In this document: piece after piece, positions 15,773 through 25,417 of the stretch
Layout of the letters: every line of letters begins with the position of its first letter
Numbering within the stretch: the stretch's first letter is position 1
Assembly (NCBI RefSeq): GCF_028368935.1
Contig: NZ_JAQNDK010000001.1
Location: forward strand, 2,046,001-2,110,000
DNA from: Sorangium aterium
Lineage (GTDB): Bacteria > Myxococcota_A > Polyangia > Polyangiales > Polyangiaceae
Reading direction: 5' to 3'
DNA length: 64,000 nucleotides
The notes under the pieces: generated by a model
Databases searched by the model: none
Seen by the model: the letters and a program-made list of their open reading frames with translations, nothing else
What the model was told of the DNA's origin: nothing
Program-made: the position numbers and the translations under genes

Positions 15773-16618
15773 TCACCCAGGGCGAGGCAGCGCGCGCTCG
15801 CGGGCGCGCCACGCGGCCGGGGCCACGCCGTGCCGGCGGCGGAAGAGGCGGCTGAACTGGCTGGCGTCGGCATAGCCGACCCGCTCGGCGATGATCTCGA
15901 CGAGCTCGTCCGTGTCGCGCAGGCGACGCCGCGCCTCGGCGAGGCGGCCTTCGAGGATCCACGCCACCACGGAGCGCCCCGTCGACCGCTTCACCGCGGT
16001 CGTGATGTACGCGGGAGATCGGCGCACCGCGCGGGCGACCTCACCGAGGGTCAGCGGTCCCAGACAGCGCGCCTCGATCACGGCGAGCGCCTCGGCGACG
16101 ATCGACGGGGCCGCTGGGAGAGCCGCGTCGCGCGGGGCGGCGCGCACGATCTCGGCGAGCAGGAGCCCGAGGAGGCTCTCGGCCACGACGGGCAGCACGC
16201 CCGAGGATCGCGACAGCTCGCGCTCGAGCTCCTCAAGCAGGCCGAGCACGTGGGGCTGCCTGCTGGTCGGCAGCTCGACGACCGGGAAAGCCCCGCGCCG
16301 GACGCGATCGAGCGGGGCGAGCAGCTCCTGAAAACGATCCTGGGGGAGGCACGAGCGACAGAAGGCCACGCCGCGGAGATCCGCCTTGCTCGCCGTGAGC
16401 CACCGGTGGGCATCACCGGCAGGGACGAGGTGGACCTGGCCCGCCGTCAGCTCCAGCTCGCCGCGGTGCTCCACGCGCACGCGGCCGCCGAGGTGAAAGG
16501 CGAGGACCGAATAGGTGTGCACGGCGGCGCGCTGCATCGGGCGGATCTCCGGCGCGCGACAGGCACGTACGTGGATCACGCCGGTCTCGAGGGCGTCAAT
16601 TGTAAGCTGCGACTCCAT
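15773..16618 (-). CDS. AraC family transcriptional regulator
   Basis: This 281-residue protein has an N-terminal cupin-like sensor domain (LAFHLGGRVRVEHRGELELT ... VHLVPAGDAHRWL). Two C-terminal helix-turn-helix motifs follow (LTLGEVARAVRRSPAYITTA and LVEIIAERVGYADASQFSRL, then FRRRHGVAPAAWR), the AraC/XylS signature. I chose the ATG at 16618; an in-frame GTG lies 24 nt upstream. A pair of Cys (FCRSC) in the sensor is unusual and might be redox- or metal-responsive (inference). The target is unknown; the neighbouring cytochrome gene transcribed away from it is a candidate. Confidence 0.88.
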   Translation of the reverse strand: MESQLTIDALETGVIHVRACRAPEIRPMQRAAVHTYSVLAFHLGGRVRVEHRGELELTAGQVHLVPAGDAHRWLTASKADLRGVAFCRSCLPQDRFQELLAPLDRVRRGAFPVVELPTSRQPHVLGLLEELERELSRSSGVLPVVAESLLGLLLAEIVRAAPRDAALPAAPSIVAEALAVIEARCLGPLTLGEVARAVRRSPAYITTAVKRSTGRSVVAWILEGRLAEARRRLRDTDELVEIIAERVGYADASQFSRLFRRRHGVAPAAWRARERALPRPG

Positions 16619-17002
16619 GTCCACCACCCCAGGGTAACACACGTTGTTCGGGCACGATCATGGACGACCGGCCTGGCCAACCTCTCGCGGCTCCCTCGAT
16701 CCGGCAGGCAATGCGGTGTCACACTGAACCCTACGAGCACACACCATGGCGAATGGATCACGTACGGCTGAGCTCACTTGACAGCTGGGGACCGGTCGTT
16801 TGTTCTGAAAACTGCGAGGTCACCCGGGGGTCCTTATCGCGGCGCGCCGCGACCTCGCGCGGACGCCCGAATTCACCGTGATCTAGATCGAACATGATGG
16901 CTGCGCGCCCGGTATGGGCGCGCGTCTCTCGACCGGCGCGTTCACGACATCGGGATCGTGCCGGGCGATGCTCCCCTGTCAGTTCATCACCAGGGAGGGT
17001 TT
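16619..17002. other. Divergent intergenic region with a GC-rich stem-loop
   Basis: No gene is recognisable in this 384-bp stretch between the AraC regulator and the cytochrome gene. It contains a perfect hairpin, GCGCGCCC / GGGCGCGC with a 5-nt loop (16903-16923), 80 bp before the cytochrome start, and a self-complementary GC block near 16838. Promoters of both genes should lie here but cannot be placed confidently. Confidence 0.5.
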
Positions 17003-18253
17003 ATGCAACTCAAGTTCAATTCCCATCAAGGCGTGTTATTGGCCTGTCTCTTCTTCCTTGTCCCGCTGCTGGGGGCCGGCGCCGCGGGTTGCGTCGGGCA
17101 GGAGGAGGAGTGGGACTCCGAAGAGGCCGTCGCGGCCGCCGTCCAGGCCCACCAGGCCCAGAGCGGCGAGCAGCTCTTCGAAAGAGAGACATTCGGCGGC
17201 AACGGGCGCCGCTGCGTGACCTGCCACAGCGAGGAGACAGGCACGCTGTCCCCGGCGGACGTGCGGCGGCGGTACGCGGCCAACCGGCGCGATCCGCTCT
17301 TCCGCCCGATCGACAGCGACGATGGCGTCGGCAACAGCTACACGCGGCTCCTCAACGAGGCCACGATCCGCTACGAGTTCCCGCTGCCGCCGAACATCTG
17401 GCTGCACGACGACCCCGCGGCCACCACCGTGACCGTCTTCCGAGGCATCGCCTCCATCAAGGACTCGCCAGCGCTCGATCCGCTCATCACGTTCGACACC
17501 CGTGAGCCCGACCTCGAGACGCAGGCCGCGAACGCGATCCTGCGGCATTTCGAGCCGACGGTCACGCCCACGCGGCGACAGCTCGAGAAGATCGCCGATT
17601 ACGAGAGGACGCTGTTCAGCTCGCGGGAGCTGCGCCGCTACGCTCACGGCGGGCCCGAGCCCGAGCTGCCTCGTGGCTGCACGCCGTCCGAGAAGCGCGG
17701 GCGCAAGCACTTTCTCCCGAACAAACTCTGCGGACAGTGCCACAGCGGGCCCATGCTGAACACGGCCAGCGACCAGTTCGTCCTCGGGCCGTTCCTTAGG
17801 ATCACGGGCGTGCTGACCGGGTTCTCGGGAGAGGTCCTCGGCACCACCGAGACGCGGCCAACGCCGAACCCGATGCGCCGCTACGATATGGTCTGCCCCT
17901 CGGACGGGAGCAGCTTCCTCTGCTCCGACCCAGACCAGTTCTTCCCGCTGATCGCCGTCTATCAGCCGCGGCTCGAGAACGGCATCCTCTCGATGCTCGC
18001 CGCCGATCCGGCCTACGCCCTCGTCCTCGGCAGCCTGGACGGCCTGGGGGACGGCAAGACCACCTCCCTCTGGGGCATCAACGAGACGGCGCCCTATTTC
18101 CACGACAACTCGGCCCATACGCTGGAGGACGTCGTCCACCACTACAAGCTGGTGTTCGAGGCCGCCCCCATCCTGGCCACCCCCCTCGGGGGGCGAACGA
18201 CCCTGACCGCCCAGGAAGAGGCGGACATCGTCGCGTACATGAAGCTCCTCTGA
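17003..18253 (+). CDS. Di-haem cytochrome c peroxidase/MauG-like lipoprotein
   Basis: This 416-residue protein is exported as a lipoprotein (hydrophobic segment then GAGAAGC, lipid Cys at residue 30). It has two c-haem motifs, CVTCH (71-75) and CGQCH (243-247), which is the layout of the bacterial cytochrome c peroxidase/MauG family. Late motifs KTTSLWGINETAPYFHD and SAHTLEDVVHHY match that family's distal region. It probably reduces peroxide or oxidises a partner protein or substrate in the periplasm. The ATG at 17003 follows an AGGGAGGG site; the longer frame from 16958 lacks one. The AraC-type gene upstream is divergent. Confidence 0.85.
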   Translation: MQLKFNSHQGVLLACLFFLVPLLGAGAAGCVGQEEEWDSEEAVAAAVQAHQAQSGEQLFERETFGGNGRRCVTCHSEETGTLSPADVRRRYAANRRDPLFRPIDSDDGVGNSYTRLLNEATIRYEFPLPPNIWLHDDPAATTVTVFRGIASIKDSPALDPLITFDTREPDLETQAANAILRHFEPTVTPTRRQLEKIADYERTLFSSRELRRYAHGGPEPELPRGCTPSEKRGRKHFLPNKLCGQCHSGPMLNTASDQFVLGPFLRITGVLTGFSGEVLGTTETRPTPNPMRRYDMVCPSDGSSFLCSDPDQFFPLIAVYQPRLENGILSMLAADPAYALVLGSLDGLGDGKTTSLWGINETAPYFHDNSAHTLEDVVHHYKLVFEAAPILATPLGGRTTLTAQEEADIVAYMKLL

Positions 18254-18270
18254 GCGGAAGGCCCTCTCCC

Positions 18271-18315
18271 GGGCGGGCCGGGGGCCTCCTCGGCCCTGCG
18301 GCCCGGCCGGAAAAA
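18271..18315 (+). terminator. Stem-loop after the cytochrome gene
   Basis: A long GC-rich imperfect stem (18271-18286 with 18292-18309) with a 5-nt loop region begins 18 nt after the stop and is followed by AAAAAC. It is terminator-like in position but lacks a U-run on this strand. Confidence 0.35.
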
Positions 18316-18415
18316 CAGCACCGCCGTTGAGCGGAAACCGGACGAGCGGGCACACAGGGCACGGCGCTCGACCTCCACGCGTTCGACGCCGCCGGCGCCC
18401 TGGTCACGACCACAG

Positions 18416-19429
18416 GCGCACCCCGACGGGGCCGACGCCGTCATCCTCGACTCGGTCGCATCGCCGGGCGCGCAGCGCCTGTCTCGGTACGATACCCAGT
18501 ACGATCCGGTGGTGAAGGATCTGTCCGCGATCTGCGCCGCCGATCCGGTCTGCGGGGCGAAGCTCGGCCCCGAGCCCTGGGCGAAGCTCGACGCGCTCTT
18601 CGGCAAGCTCGCAGAAGGCCACTGCGCGGAGCTCGGCGCCGACGTCGCGCTGTTTGCCTCCATCGCTCCGCTCTTCGTGCAGATCCGGAGCCTGCGGACG
18701 CACCTCTTCCCGCTCGCTTACCGCATCGACCGCTGCGAGCCCGGCGACGTGCAGGCGGTCGGTCATTACATGCAGACGCTGCTCGAGCTGATGTCGCAGC
18801 CCGGCGGAGGCGAGCCGCGGGGATCGATCCTCCTGGGGACACACGTGGCCCTCTCCGAGCTGTGGGAAGAGCCGGCCCCCACCCCGGCCGAGCTCCAGGC
18901 GCGCTGCGATGCGCAGCGCTTCTGCCCGCGGGAGGCGCTGGAGCTCGGCCAGCTCTACGAGGCCTGGCCGCGCTACCCGCACGACCGGCTCTGGGGCGGG
19001 TGGCCGGACTCCACCGTGCCCATCCTGGCGATGAATGGCCTGCTCGACCCGCAGACGCCGATCGATCTGGCGGAGCTCTCGGCCGACGAGCTCACCGCAC
19101 CTCATCAGACGTTCGTGGCCGTGCCCTGGAGCCCGCACGGCGTCGCGTTCGAGTCCCCCGTGAAGACCCCCGGCGCGGCGCCGTGCGGCACGCAGATGAT
19201 GGCGAAATTCATCGCGGCCCCCGAGGCTCCGATCGATACCACGTGCCTCGACGACCTCGCGCCCGTCGCGTGGGACGAGGACCCGGCCGTCGTCGAGGTG
19301 CTCTTCGGCGCGAAGGACATGTGGGAAAACCCGGCTTCGCCCGCCCACGAGCTGCGGAGAGCGGCGCCGATCGACTGGGCGGCCGTCGCGCGCCTCGCGC
19401 GTGAGAGGACGCGCTGGCTCGGGCGGTGA
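18416..19429 (+). pseudogene. 5'-truncated alpha/beta hydrolase (TAP-like peptidase family)
   Basis: From 18416 the frame reads AHPDGADAVILDSVASPGAQ, which in secreted alpha/beta hydrolases of the tripeptidyl-aminopeptidase type lies just after the nucleophile elbow. It continues to the stop at 19429 with the catalytic Asp (NGLLDPQTP) and His (VPWSPHGVAF). Everything N-terminal is missing: the signal peptide, oxyanion hole and GxSxG Ser. Upstream sequence in this frame is not family-like. The only starts are internal (GTG at 18509 or 18512), so an active enzyme cannot be made. It is interpreted as a remnant from deletion or recombination between the cytochrome gene and this hydrolase. Confidence 0.7.
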
Positions 19430-19433
19430 ATGA

Positions 19434-19488
19434 CGCACACCTCACTCGCCTTTCTGGCGGCTGAGCCCGTATCCCACGAACCTGCACC
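19434..19488 (+). repeat. 55-bp dispersed intergenic repeat, copy A
   Basis: This sequence matches 49785-49839 at 47 of 55 positions by direct comparison (core CTCACTCGCCTT...CTGGCGG). Both copies sit just beyond the stop of a plus-strand gene, facing a convergent minus-strand gene. A short CGCC/GGCG stem lies in the core. Confidence 0.7.
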
Positions 19489-19502
19489 CCGCTTCGAGCC
19501 GT

Positions 19503-20432
19503 TCACGGCGCCCGGCCGGGCGCGAGACCCACCGCCGCGATGAGCTCGCCCAGGCCGGGATCCGTCGCCTTGTCGGCGCTGCGCGCCGATTCGAACGGCC
19601 GCTCCCCGCGGATCCACGCGTCGGCGAGCGAGTCGGGCCCGTTCAGGAGCAGGTGCATGGCCGCCGTCAGCTCCAGGGGGCGCATGTCGAGGCGGAAGAG
19701 CTCGGACAGGCTGAGCTGCAGGCCGGCGCTGATGGCGTGGACGCCGCGAATGGGCTCCATGAACGAGCGCCCTCCCACGCCGCGCGCCAGGAACGCGGCG
19801 CGCGCCTCGGGGTCCCGCAGCCTGGTCGCGCACTCTCCCGCGTCGAGCGAGTTCATCCCTCGACAGGAGAGCGGTCGAACCTCGTAGATCGAGCACCGCC
19901 CCGACCGCAGGAAGGGGCAAGGGTGGTCCGGCGAAAACCGCTCTGCCGACGGCAGGCTCCGCGTCCTGTCGTGGCACCCGGACACGTGCTGAGCCACGCG
20001 CGCGAGCTCCGCGTCGGACAGGGTCGACCTCAGGTGGTCGGCGATCGCGAGCGCCTCCGGCGGCGTGACCCCGACCGATTGATGGCAGCAGTGATCGCAG
20101 CCCGCCCTGCACGCCACCGCGCCATCGGGCGCGCGCGCCAGGAGCCCCGCCGCGAGCCGCGACGTCGCTGCCATCGCGTCCCGCGCCAGCTCGACCGCGC
20201 CATCCACGCTCGGCTCCCCGCGCAGCGCAGCATAGGCCGTGTTGGCCGCGGCCGCCGCGATGTCGTTCTGCCACGCCTCCCGGAACACCGGGCTCCTGAG
20301 CGCCACGCGCTCATTCCCGCTCACGGGGTCGCGAAGGACCGTGAGGTGCACGCGACCCACACCGTCCTTGCGGGCATCTCGCCGGCCCTTCTTTCCTGAC
20401 GCGGAGCGCGGCTTGCCTTTCCTCTGACTCAT
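19503..20432 (-). CDS. YkgJ-type cysteine-cluster protein
   Basis: This 309-residue protein has the YkgJ/UPF0153 metal-cluster signature: CRAGCDHCCHQSVGVTPPEA and CPFLRSGRCSIYEVRPLSCR. These Cys residues probably bind Zn or an Fe-S cluster. The first ~35 residues are very basic (Lys/Arg/Ser) and probably disordered. The role is unknown; family members are often neighbours of oxidoreductases or methyltransferases. It lies 48 nt downstream of SelO in the same orientation and may share its transcript. Confidence 0.85.
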   Translation of the reverse strand: MSQRKGKPRSASGKKGRRDARKDGVGRVHLTVLRDPVSGNERVALRSPVFREAWQNDIAAAAANTAYAALRGEPSVDGAVELARDAMAATSRLAAGLLARAPDGAVACRAGCDHCCHQSVGVTPPEALAIADHLRSTLSDAELARVAQHVSGCHDRTRSLPSAERFSPDHPCPFLRSGRCSIYEVRPLSCRGMNSLDAGECATRLRDPEARAAFLARGVGGRSFMEPIRGVHAISAGLQLSLSELFRLDMRPLELTAAMHLLLNGPDSLADAWIRGERPFESARSADKATDPGLGELIAAVGLAPGRAP

Positions 20433-20480
20433 GGTGGCCGGTTCCTGGAGGGTGGTTACCGCCCGAGCGCTCGAAGAGAC

Positions 20481-21953
20481 TCAGGTCCCGCAGAACGTGT
20501 ATTGCACGCGCTCGTCCAGCTGCGGGGGCTCGCCTAGATGAGCGCTCTCCGGCTGATCGTCGTACGGTCGCCCGAGGACCCGCACCAGCGTCTCGAACGG
20601 CTCGAAGTCGTCACGGAGAACGGCCGCCTGGATGAGCGCCTCGATCCGGTGATTGCGCGGGATGAACGCCGGGTTGACGAGCCGCATCGCGCTCGCGCGC
20701 GCTTCACCGTCGACGTCCTCCCGGGCGAGCCGCCGGCGCCACGACTCGGCCCAGTCGCGGAAAGCGCCGGGCTCCGCGAACAGGGCGGCCACTTGCGTAT
20801 CGGCCGCTGGATCGGCCGCTGAAGCGCAGAGCCGGCGAAAGAAGACCGTGTAATCGACGCCGTTCGACGCGAGGCGCTCCAGCAGATCCGCGGCGAGCGC
20901 GAGATCGCCCTCCTCCTCGCGCGCGAGCCCCAGCTTGGCCCGCAGGACGCGCTCGTGCGCCGCGACGAAGAGCGCGGAGAAGCGCTCCACGCGCTCGGTC
21001 GCCAGGCGGATGGACTCCTCCTCGCCCTCGGCCAGGAGGGGCAGGAGCGCCTCGGCGAGCCGCGCCATGTTCCACTGCGCGATGCGCGGCTGGTTCCCGA
21101 AGGCATACCGGCCGCCCCGATCGATCGAGCTGAACTTCTTCGCGGGATCGTACTCGTCGAGGAACGCGCACGGCCCGTAATCGATGGTCTCCCCGGAGAT
21201 CGACGTGTTGTCGGTGTTCATCACGCCGTGCACGAAGCCGACGCCGAGCCAGCGCGCGACAAGGGTCGCCTGCGCGTCGACGACGCGCTCGAGCAGCGCC
21301 AGCGCGTCATTGCCGCTGCCCACCGCCTCGGGGTAGTGCCGGGAGAGCGCGTACGACGCCAGGGTGGCCAGCGCCTCGCGGTCGCCCCGCGCGGCGAAGA
21401 ACTGGAACGTGCCCACGCGGATGTGGCTCGCGGCCACGCGCGTGAGCACCGCGCCGGGGAGCACCTCCTCGCGATAGACCGGCTCGCCCGTCGTCACCGC
21501 GGCGAGCGCCCGCGTCGTCGGCACGCCGAGCGCCGCCATGGCCTCGCTCACGACGTACTCGCGCAGCACCGGCCCGAGCGCCGCGCGCCCGTCTCCGCCC
21601 CGCGAGAACGGCGTCCGCCCCGCGCCCTTGAGCTGAAGATCGCGCCGCTTGCCGTCCCTGCCGACGACCTCGCCGAGCAGGATGGCCCGCCCGTCCCCGA
21701 GCTGGCTCACGAAGCTGCCGAACTGGTGCCCCGCGTACGCGAGCGCGATCGGCTCCGCGCCCTCGGCCAGCGCGTTGCCCGCGAGCACCTCGGCCCCCTC
21801 CGCCGAGGCGAGCTGCTCCGCGTCGAGCCCGAGCACCTCCGCGAGCGCGCGGTTGACCTTCACGATGCGCGGCGCGCGGACCCGGGCGGGGGAGACGCGC
21901 GCGTGGAAGCGGTCGGGAAGGCGGGCGTAGGTGTTGTCGAACGGGAGCTTCAT
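20481..21953 (-). CDS. selO: Protein adenylyltransferase SelO (YdiU/UPF0061)
   Basis: This 490-residue protein has the hallmark segments of the pseudokinase Sel[61 protein letters not shown], and the C-terminal YTFCGT with the Cys that is selenocysteine in eukaryotes. SelO binds ATP upside down and transfers AMP to Ser/Thr/Tyr of target proteins, tuning redox metabolism. The length is full. The nearby YkgJ Cys-cluster protein may be co-expressed. Confidence 0.95.
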   Translation of the reverse strand: MKLPFDNTYARLPDRFHARVSPARVRAPRIVKVNRALAEVLGLDAEQLASAEGAEVLAGNALAEGAEPIALAYAGHQFGSFVSQLGDGRAILLGEVVGRDGKRRDLQLKGAGRTPFSRGGDGRAALGPVLREYVVSEAMAALGVPTTRALAAVTTGEPVYREEVLPGAVLTRVAASHIRVGTFQFFAARGDREALATLASYALSRHYPEAVGSGNDALALLERVVDAQATLVARWLGVGFVHGVMNTDNTSISGETIDYGPCAFLDEYDPAKKFSSIDRGGRYAFGNQPRIAQWNMARLAEALLPLLAEGEEESIRLATERVERFSALFVAAHERVLRAKLGLAREEEGDLALAADLLERLASNGVDYTVFFRRLCASAADPAADTQVAALFAEPGAFRDWAESWRRRLAREDVDGEARASAMRLVNPAFIPRNHRIEALIQAAVLRDDFEPFETLVRVLGRPYDDQPESAHLGEPPQLDERVQYTFCGT

Positions 21954-22122
21954 CGGCGAACCTTACGCGCGGAGGTGCCGCTGCTCAAGCCGCCGGAAGA
22001 GCCCGTCACCGGCTGCGCCAGGACGCCGCGGGAAGCCGTCGGCGCCGGCCTTCACCCCGATGGCGTTCGGCAGGTTGCAGAGGTACTTGCGGACAGACGC
22101 TTCGTCCTACCGAATTCCCTCC

Positions 22123-23817
22123 TCAGTCTCCCACGACGCGCAGGCGGAAAGAGTCCGTCTGGGTGAGATCGGTGAGCAGATCGAGGAGGGTATAGCCGTC
22201 GACAGACAGGCTGGCGCTGAGCCCGTCGACGTCGCAGGCGTCGTTCCCGTTCGGCGCCCGCCCGGTGGCAAAGGCGACCCACCGCTCGGCATAATGGCGC
22301 CTGGCGCCCGGATCGGCGGCGAGCTCGTTCATCAGCTCGATGGGTGACGTGATCCTCTTGACGTTGTTGGCGCCAAAGGTGACATCGGCGGTCCCGTCGA
22401 TGGCGCCGCCGAGCGGATCGATGGTCTGCACCTTGCCGACGGCGTCGTACCTCTCGAGCACGAAGCCCGGCGGGTTGACGTACGTGTCGTGGCATACCGC
22501 GCAGTTCGTGGAGGAGGTCAGCGCATCGACGACCTCACGCTCCGTGGAGAACTCGCCCGGAGGCCGCGGCGTCTCGCTCGCGCCGGGCACGGGGGCCAGG
22601 TTGACCCCGAGCAGCCTTGTGGAGACGAACGCGCCCCGGAGGATCGGGTTCGTGGCGTCATAGCGCGAGTAGGAGCTCAAGAACCCGACGCGGGTCAAGA
22701 AGCCCGGCCGCTCGTTCGGATCGAGCTCCACCCGCGTCAGCTCCGCGCCGTAGTCGGCCGCATCGAGCCCATAGAGCGGGGCGGTGTCCTGATTGACGTA
22801 ACCGACGTTGCTCAGAAAGAGGTCCTTGAACGCCCCCCCCTCGAACGCCACGTCCTCGAAGAGGGCGTCCATCTCTGCCATCATCGGAGCGACAACATCC
22901 GGGGAGTAGTCGGGGAACCGGGTCGTGTCGTGTTCGATCGCTCCCCAGCGCGAACCCGTGCGAATGTCCGCATAAACACGATGGAACTGGGCCACGACCG
23001 GCGCCGTCTTTTCGCGGTCCTGGATCATCCGCTGGGCCTGCGCCAGGATCTGCGCTTTGGTAGCGAGCTGGCCAGCGTCGGCCGCGGCGTCCAGGATGTC
23101 ATCTGGAATGGAATCCCACAGCAGGAACGAGAGCCTGGCCGCCACTTCGTGGCTGGAGAGCTTGATCGCGTCTCCTTCGCGGTCCTGCGTCAGCTCGGGG
23201 CGCATGAGGAACGAGGGCGAAGCGAGGAAGGCGAAGAGGATGGCCTCGGCGATCTCATCGGGCGTGCCCCGGGGCTCCACGGCGGTGAGCCGCAGCAGGC
23301 TCTGCACCTCTTCTTCGAGCAGAGGACGGCGGAACGCCTTGCGACCAAAGGTGATGATCGTCTCTTCCAGGCACGTCGGCGCCGCCGGATCACAGGCGAG
23401 GAACGTGGGTTTGTTCGGCCCGCCCATCACCTCGGCGGCGACGTGTTCGGCGGCCGCGAGATAGCCGTTCCATGCGGGGTCTGTCATGTCCCCCTCGAAG
23501 TCGGGGACGAGGAGCGCAGACGGCGGGAGGTCGCCGGCGCTCGCCAGCGTCGTCACGCCGAGCAGATCCCGCACCACCGCGTCGTACTGCCGGTCGAGCA
23601 GGCGCGGGATCTGGGACGTCACCGGGATGCCGGGGAGGCAGGGATCCCCCCCTCCGACGCCTGATCCCGCCCCGACGCCGGCCGCTGTGCCGCTGCCGCC
23701 GCCGCTCTGCTCGTCGGCGTCGGTGCCCTTGCCCAGGATCGTGATCCCGCACCCAGGGGCGATGAGCGAGAGCGCCGCGAAGCAGCAGAGCGAAGATACG
23801 GCGTGCAAGAGCCTCAT
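22123..23817 (-). CDS. DUF1592/DUF1588/DUF1585 family lipoprotein
   Basis: This 564-residue protein has a lipobox (LSLIAPGC, Cys23), a Gly/Ser linker, and the array typical of myxobacteria and planctomycetes. A DUF1587-like start (IPRLLDRQYDAVVRDLLGVT) is followed by DUF1592 (LSSHEVAARLSFLLWDSIPD), then DUF1588 with FLTRVGFLSSYSRYDATNPI and CAVCHDTYVNPPGF. DUF1585 closes the chain (DVDGLSASLSVDGYTLLDLL). One CxxCH (CAVCH) could bind haem. These proteins are usually paired with a DUF1552 protein, which is absent here. It is presumably a surface or periplasmic redox or polymer-degradation factor, without proven function. Confidence 0.85.
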   Translation of the reverse strand: MRLLHAVSSLCCFAALSLIAPGCGITILGKGTDADEQSGGGSGTAAGVGAGSGVGGGDPCLPGIPVTSQIPRLLDRQYDAVVRDLLGVTTLASAGDLPPSALLVPDFEGDMTDPAWNGYLAAAEHVAAEVMGGPNKPTFLACDPAAPTCLEETIITFGRKAFRRPLLEEEVQSLLRLTAVEPRGTPDEIAEAILFAFLASPSFLMRPELTQDREGDAIKLSSHEVAARLSFLLWDSIPDDILDAAADAGQLATKAQILAQAQRMIQDREKTAPVVAQFHRVYADIRTGSRWGAIEHDTTRFPDYSPDVVAPMMAEMDALFEDVAFEGGAFKDLFLSNVGYVNQDTAPLYGLDAADYGAELTRVELDPNERPGFLTRVGFLSSYSRYDATNPILRGAFVSTRLLGVNLAPVPGASETPRPPGEFSTEREVVDALTSSTNCAVCHDTYVNPPGFVLERYDAVGKVQTIDPLGGAIDGTADVTFGANNVKRITSPIELMNELAADPGARRHYAERWVAFATGRAPNGNDACDVDGLSASLSVDGYTLLDLLTDLTQTDSFRLRVVGD

Positions 23818-23895
23818 GACAAAGCCTCCCGCCGTAGCAATCTCCGAGTCTCTCCCCGGGGATCACAATTTCGTCGCGCGCCGGGCGGCCGGTGA

Positions 23896-25119
23896 TCAGA
23901 GCGAGAGACCGGCGCCGACGCGGAGCGTCCACGTGACCGCGGGCACCTCGTGGATGAGCTGCGCGGGGTTCTCGAACACGAACGATCGCCGCACCAGCGG
24001 AAATTCCGGTCCACCTTGCGCGTCGACCCGCAGGAGGGCCCCGAGCGAGGCGGTCACGCGCGCGAGGAGCCCGAGGCTGGCCCAGGGGACGGTGCCCTCC
24101 TCCACGTCGGAGATCGCCTTGCCGACCAGCCCGCTGCCATGAAGGAAGCCGCCCTCCGCGCCCACGCAGGGCCCGAGCGAGAGCCGGCGTGCCGGGCGGA
24201 CGAGGTCCGCGCAGGCGTCGACCCGGCCGATCCCGCGCAGGAAGCGGGCGCCGCCCGGCCCGGCATCGACAGCGCCGGTGGAGGCCACCTCGGCAGCGAC
24301 GCGGAGCGCCGCGCCGAGGCCCAGATCGGCGCGCAGCTCGACGAAGGGCCCCCCGCCGAGCAGCGCCTCGGGGGCGACCCCGGACACCGCGCTCCCCTGG
24401 AGGCCGAGCGTCCACGGGCGCTCCACGGGCCGCCGCGGCTGCGGAGAGCGCGAGGCCCCAGCGACCGGTGACGGCAGGCCGATCGGCGCGGTCGCGGGGC
24501 GCGCGGCCGGGGGCGGCGAGGCCGGGGGCGGTGGCGCAAGCTGCGGCGGGCTCCCCGCGCCGGGCGCTCCTTCGGCGGAGACGCCGGCCGCGGCCGGCTG
24601 CGCAGGACCGCCTGGATCCGCGGCGGCGGGCGCAGCGGCGTCCGGCGCTCCTCCGGCGCCCGGCGCGCCCGGCGCTCCTCCGGCGTCCGGAACCTCGGAC
24701 GAGCGCGGCCCTGCGGCAGGCGGTTGCGGATCGAGAGACGCGGTGGGGTCGACCCGGAGGGCCGTGATGAGCGCGAGGGCCGCGACGACCTCACCGCACG
24801 TCGCGCCGTCGACCTCGCGGACGCGCGCGTCCGCGCCCTTGCCGAGCGTGATCCGGCCACGGCTCCTGCCCTCGCTCGAGGTGATGCGCACGCGCACGTC
24901 GAGCGCCGCTTCGTCCGCCGCGGCGGCGCGGGCGCGGTCCGTGCGCGCGGTCACCTCGCGCAGGAACGCCTCGGCGTCGGGACAGCCGTCGTGCGCCTCG
25001 TACGCGATGCGCAGGCGCTGGGCCTCCGCCCAGGCGTCACCCCCGGTCAGGGCGCCTGCGAGCACGACGACGGCTGCGAGCCAGCGCGGGTGGAGCACGG
25101 CACTCTCGAACGCACGCAC
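23896..25119 (-). CDS. Hypothetical envelope protein, beta-barrel-like C-terminus
   Basis: This 407-residue protein has an N-terminal signal (WLAAVVVLAGALTGGDAWAE) and a first domain with LRIAYEAHDGCPDAEAFLRE ... ATCGEVVAALALITALRVDP. A ~120-residue Pro/Ala/Gly linker follows. The C-terminal half alternates hydrophobic and polar residues (WTLGLQGSAVSGVAPEALLG ... VPAVTWTLRVGAGLSL), as in outer-membrane barrels. Similar proteins are common paralogues in Sorangium-type genomes. It lies 78 nt upstream of the DUF1592 gene on the same strand and may form an operon with it. Function unknown. Confidence 0.7.
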   Translation of the reverse strand: MRAFESAVLHPRWLAAVVVLAGALTGGDAWAEAQRLRIAYEAHDGCPDAEAFLREVTARTDRARAAAADEAALDVRVRITSSEGRSRGRITLGKGADARVREVDGATCGEVVAALALITALRVDPTASLDPQPPAAGPRSSEVPDAGGAPGAPGAGGAPDAAAPAAADPGGPAQPAAAGVSAEGAPGAGSPPQLAPPPPASPPPAARPATAPIGLPSPVAGASRSPQPRRPVERPWTLGLQGSAVSGVAPEALLGGGPFVELRADLGLGAALRVAAEVASTGAVDAGPGGARFLRGIGRVDACADLVRPARRLSLGPCVGAEGGFLHGSGLVGKAISDVEEGTVPWASLGLLARVTASLGALLRVDAQGGPEFPLVRRSFVFENPAQLIHEVPAVTWTLRVGAGLSL

Positions 25120-25417
25120 GGCGCGGGAGGGTACACCGAGCCACCGTCCGCGGCGGCATTGCGGTCATCGCCGCGCCCTTCTCGCGCTCGATCCCGGGCC
25201 ATGTGGCGCCTCTGCGTGGCCCAGACCCGTGAGGGCGCTCGGCCCCCCTCCTCGCCGGCGCGCGGCTGACGCGCCCCATCGTACATTGGCACACCTCGAA
25301 TCGATTCAGGCCACTATGAGCCGAACACCGTGGCGCAACGAGGTGTCCATCGTCGGAATAATTGACGATTTTACCTGGCACCCCCCGTGCGAGAGCGCAC
25401 GGCCCGTGGAGGTGTTC
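25120..25417. other. Divergent intergenic region upstream of the VWA gene
   Basis: About 300 bp without a recognisable gene lie between the divergent envelope-protein and VWA starts. The only notable element is a sigma54-like promoter at 25376-25390. Confidence 0.5.
25376..25390 (+). promoter_or_regulatory. Sigma54-like -24/-12 promoter
   Basis: TGGCACCCCCCGTGC matches the RpoN consensus TGGCAC-N5-TTGC with one mismatch and exact spacing of the invariant GG and GC pairs. It ends 27 nt before the VWA lipoprotein ATG. Sigma54 promoters with enhancer-binding proteins are common in myxobacteria. No enhancer site was identified. Confidence 0.45.
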
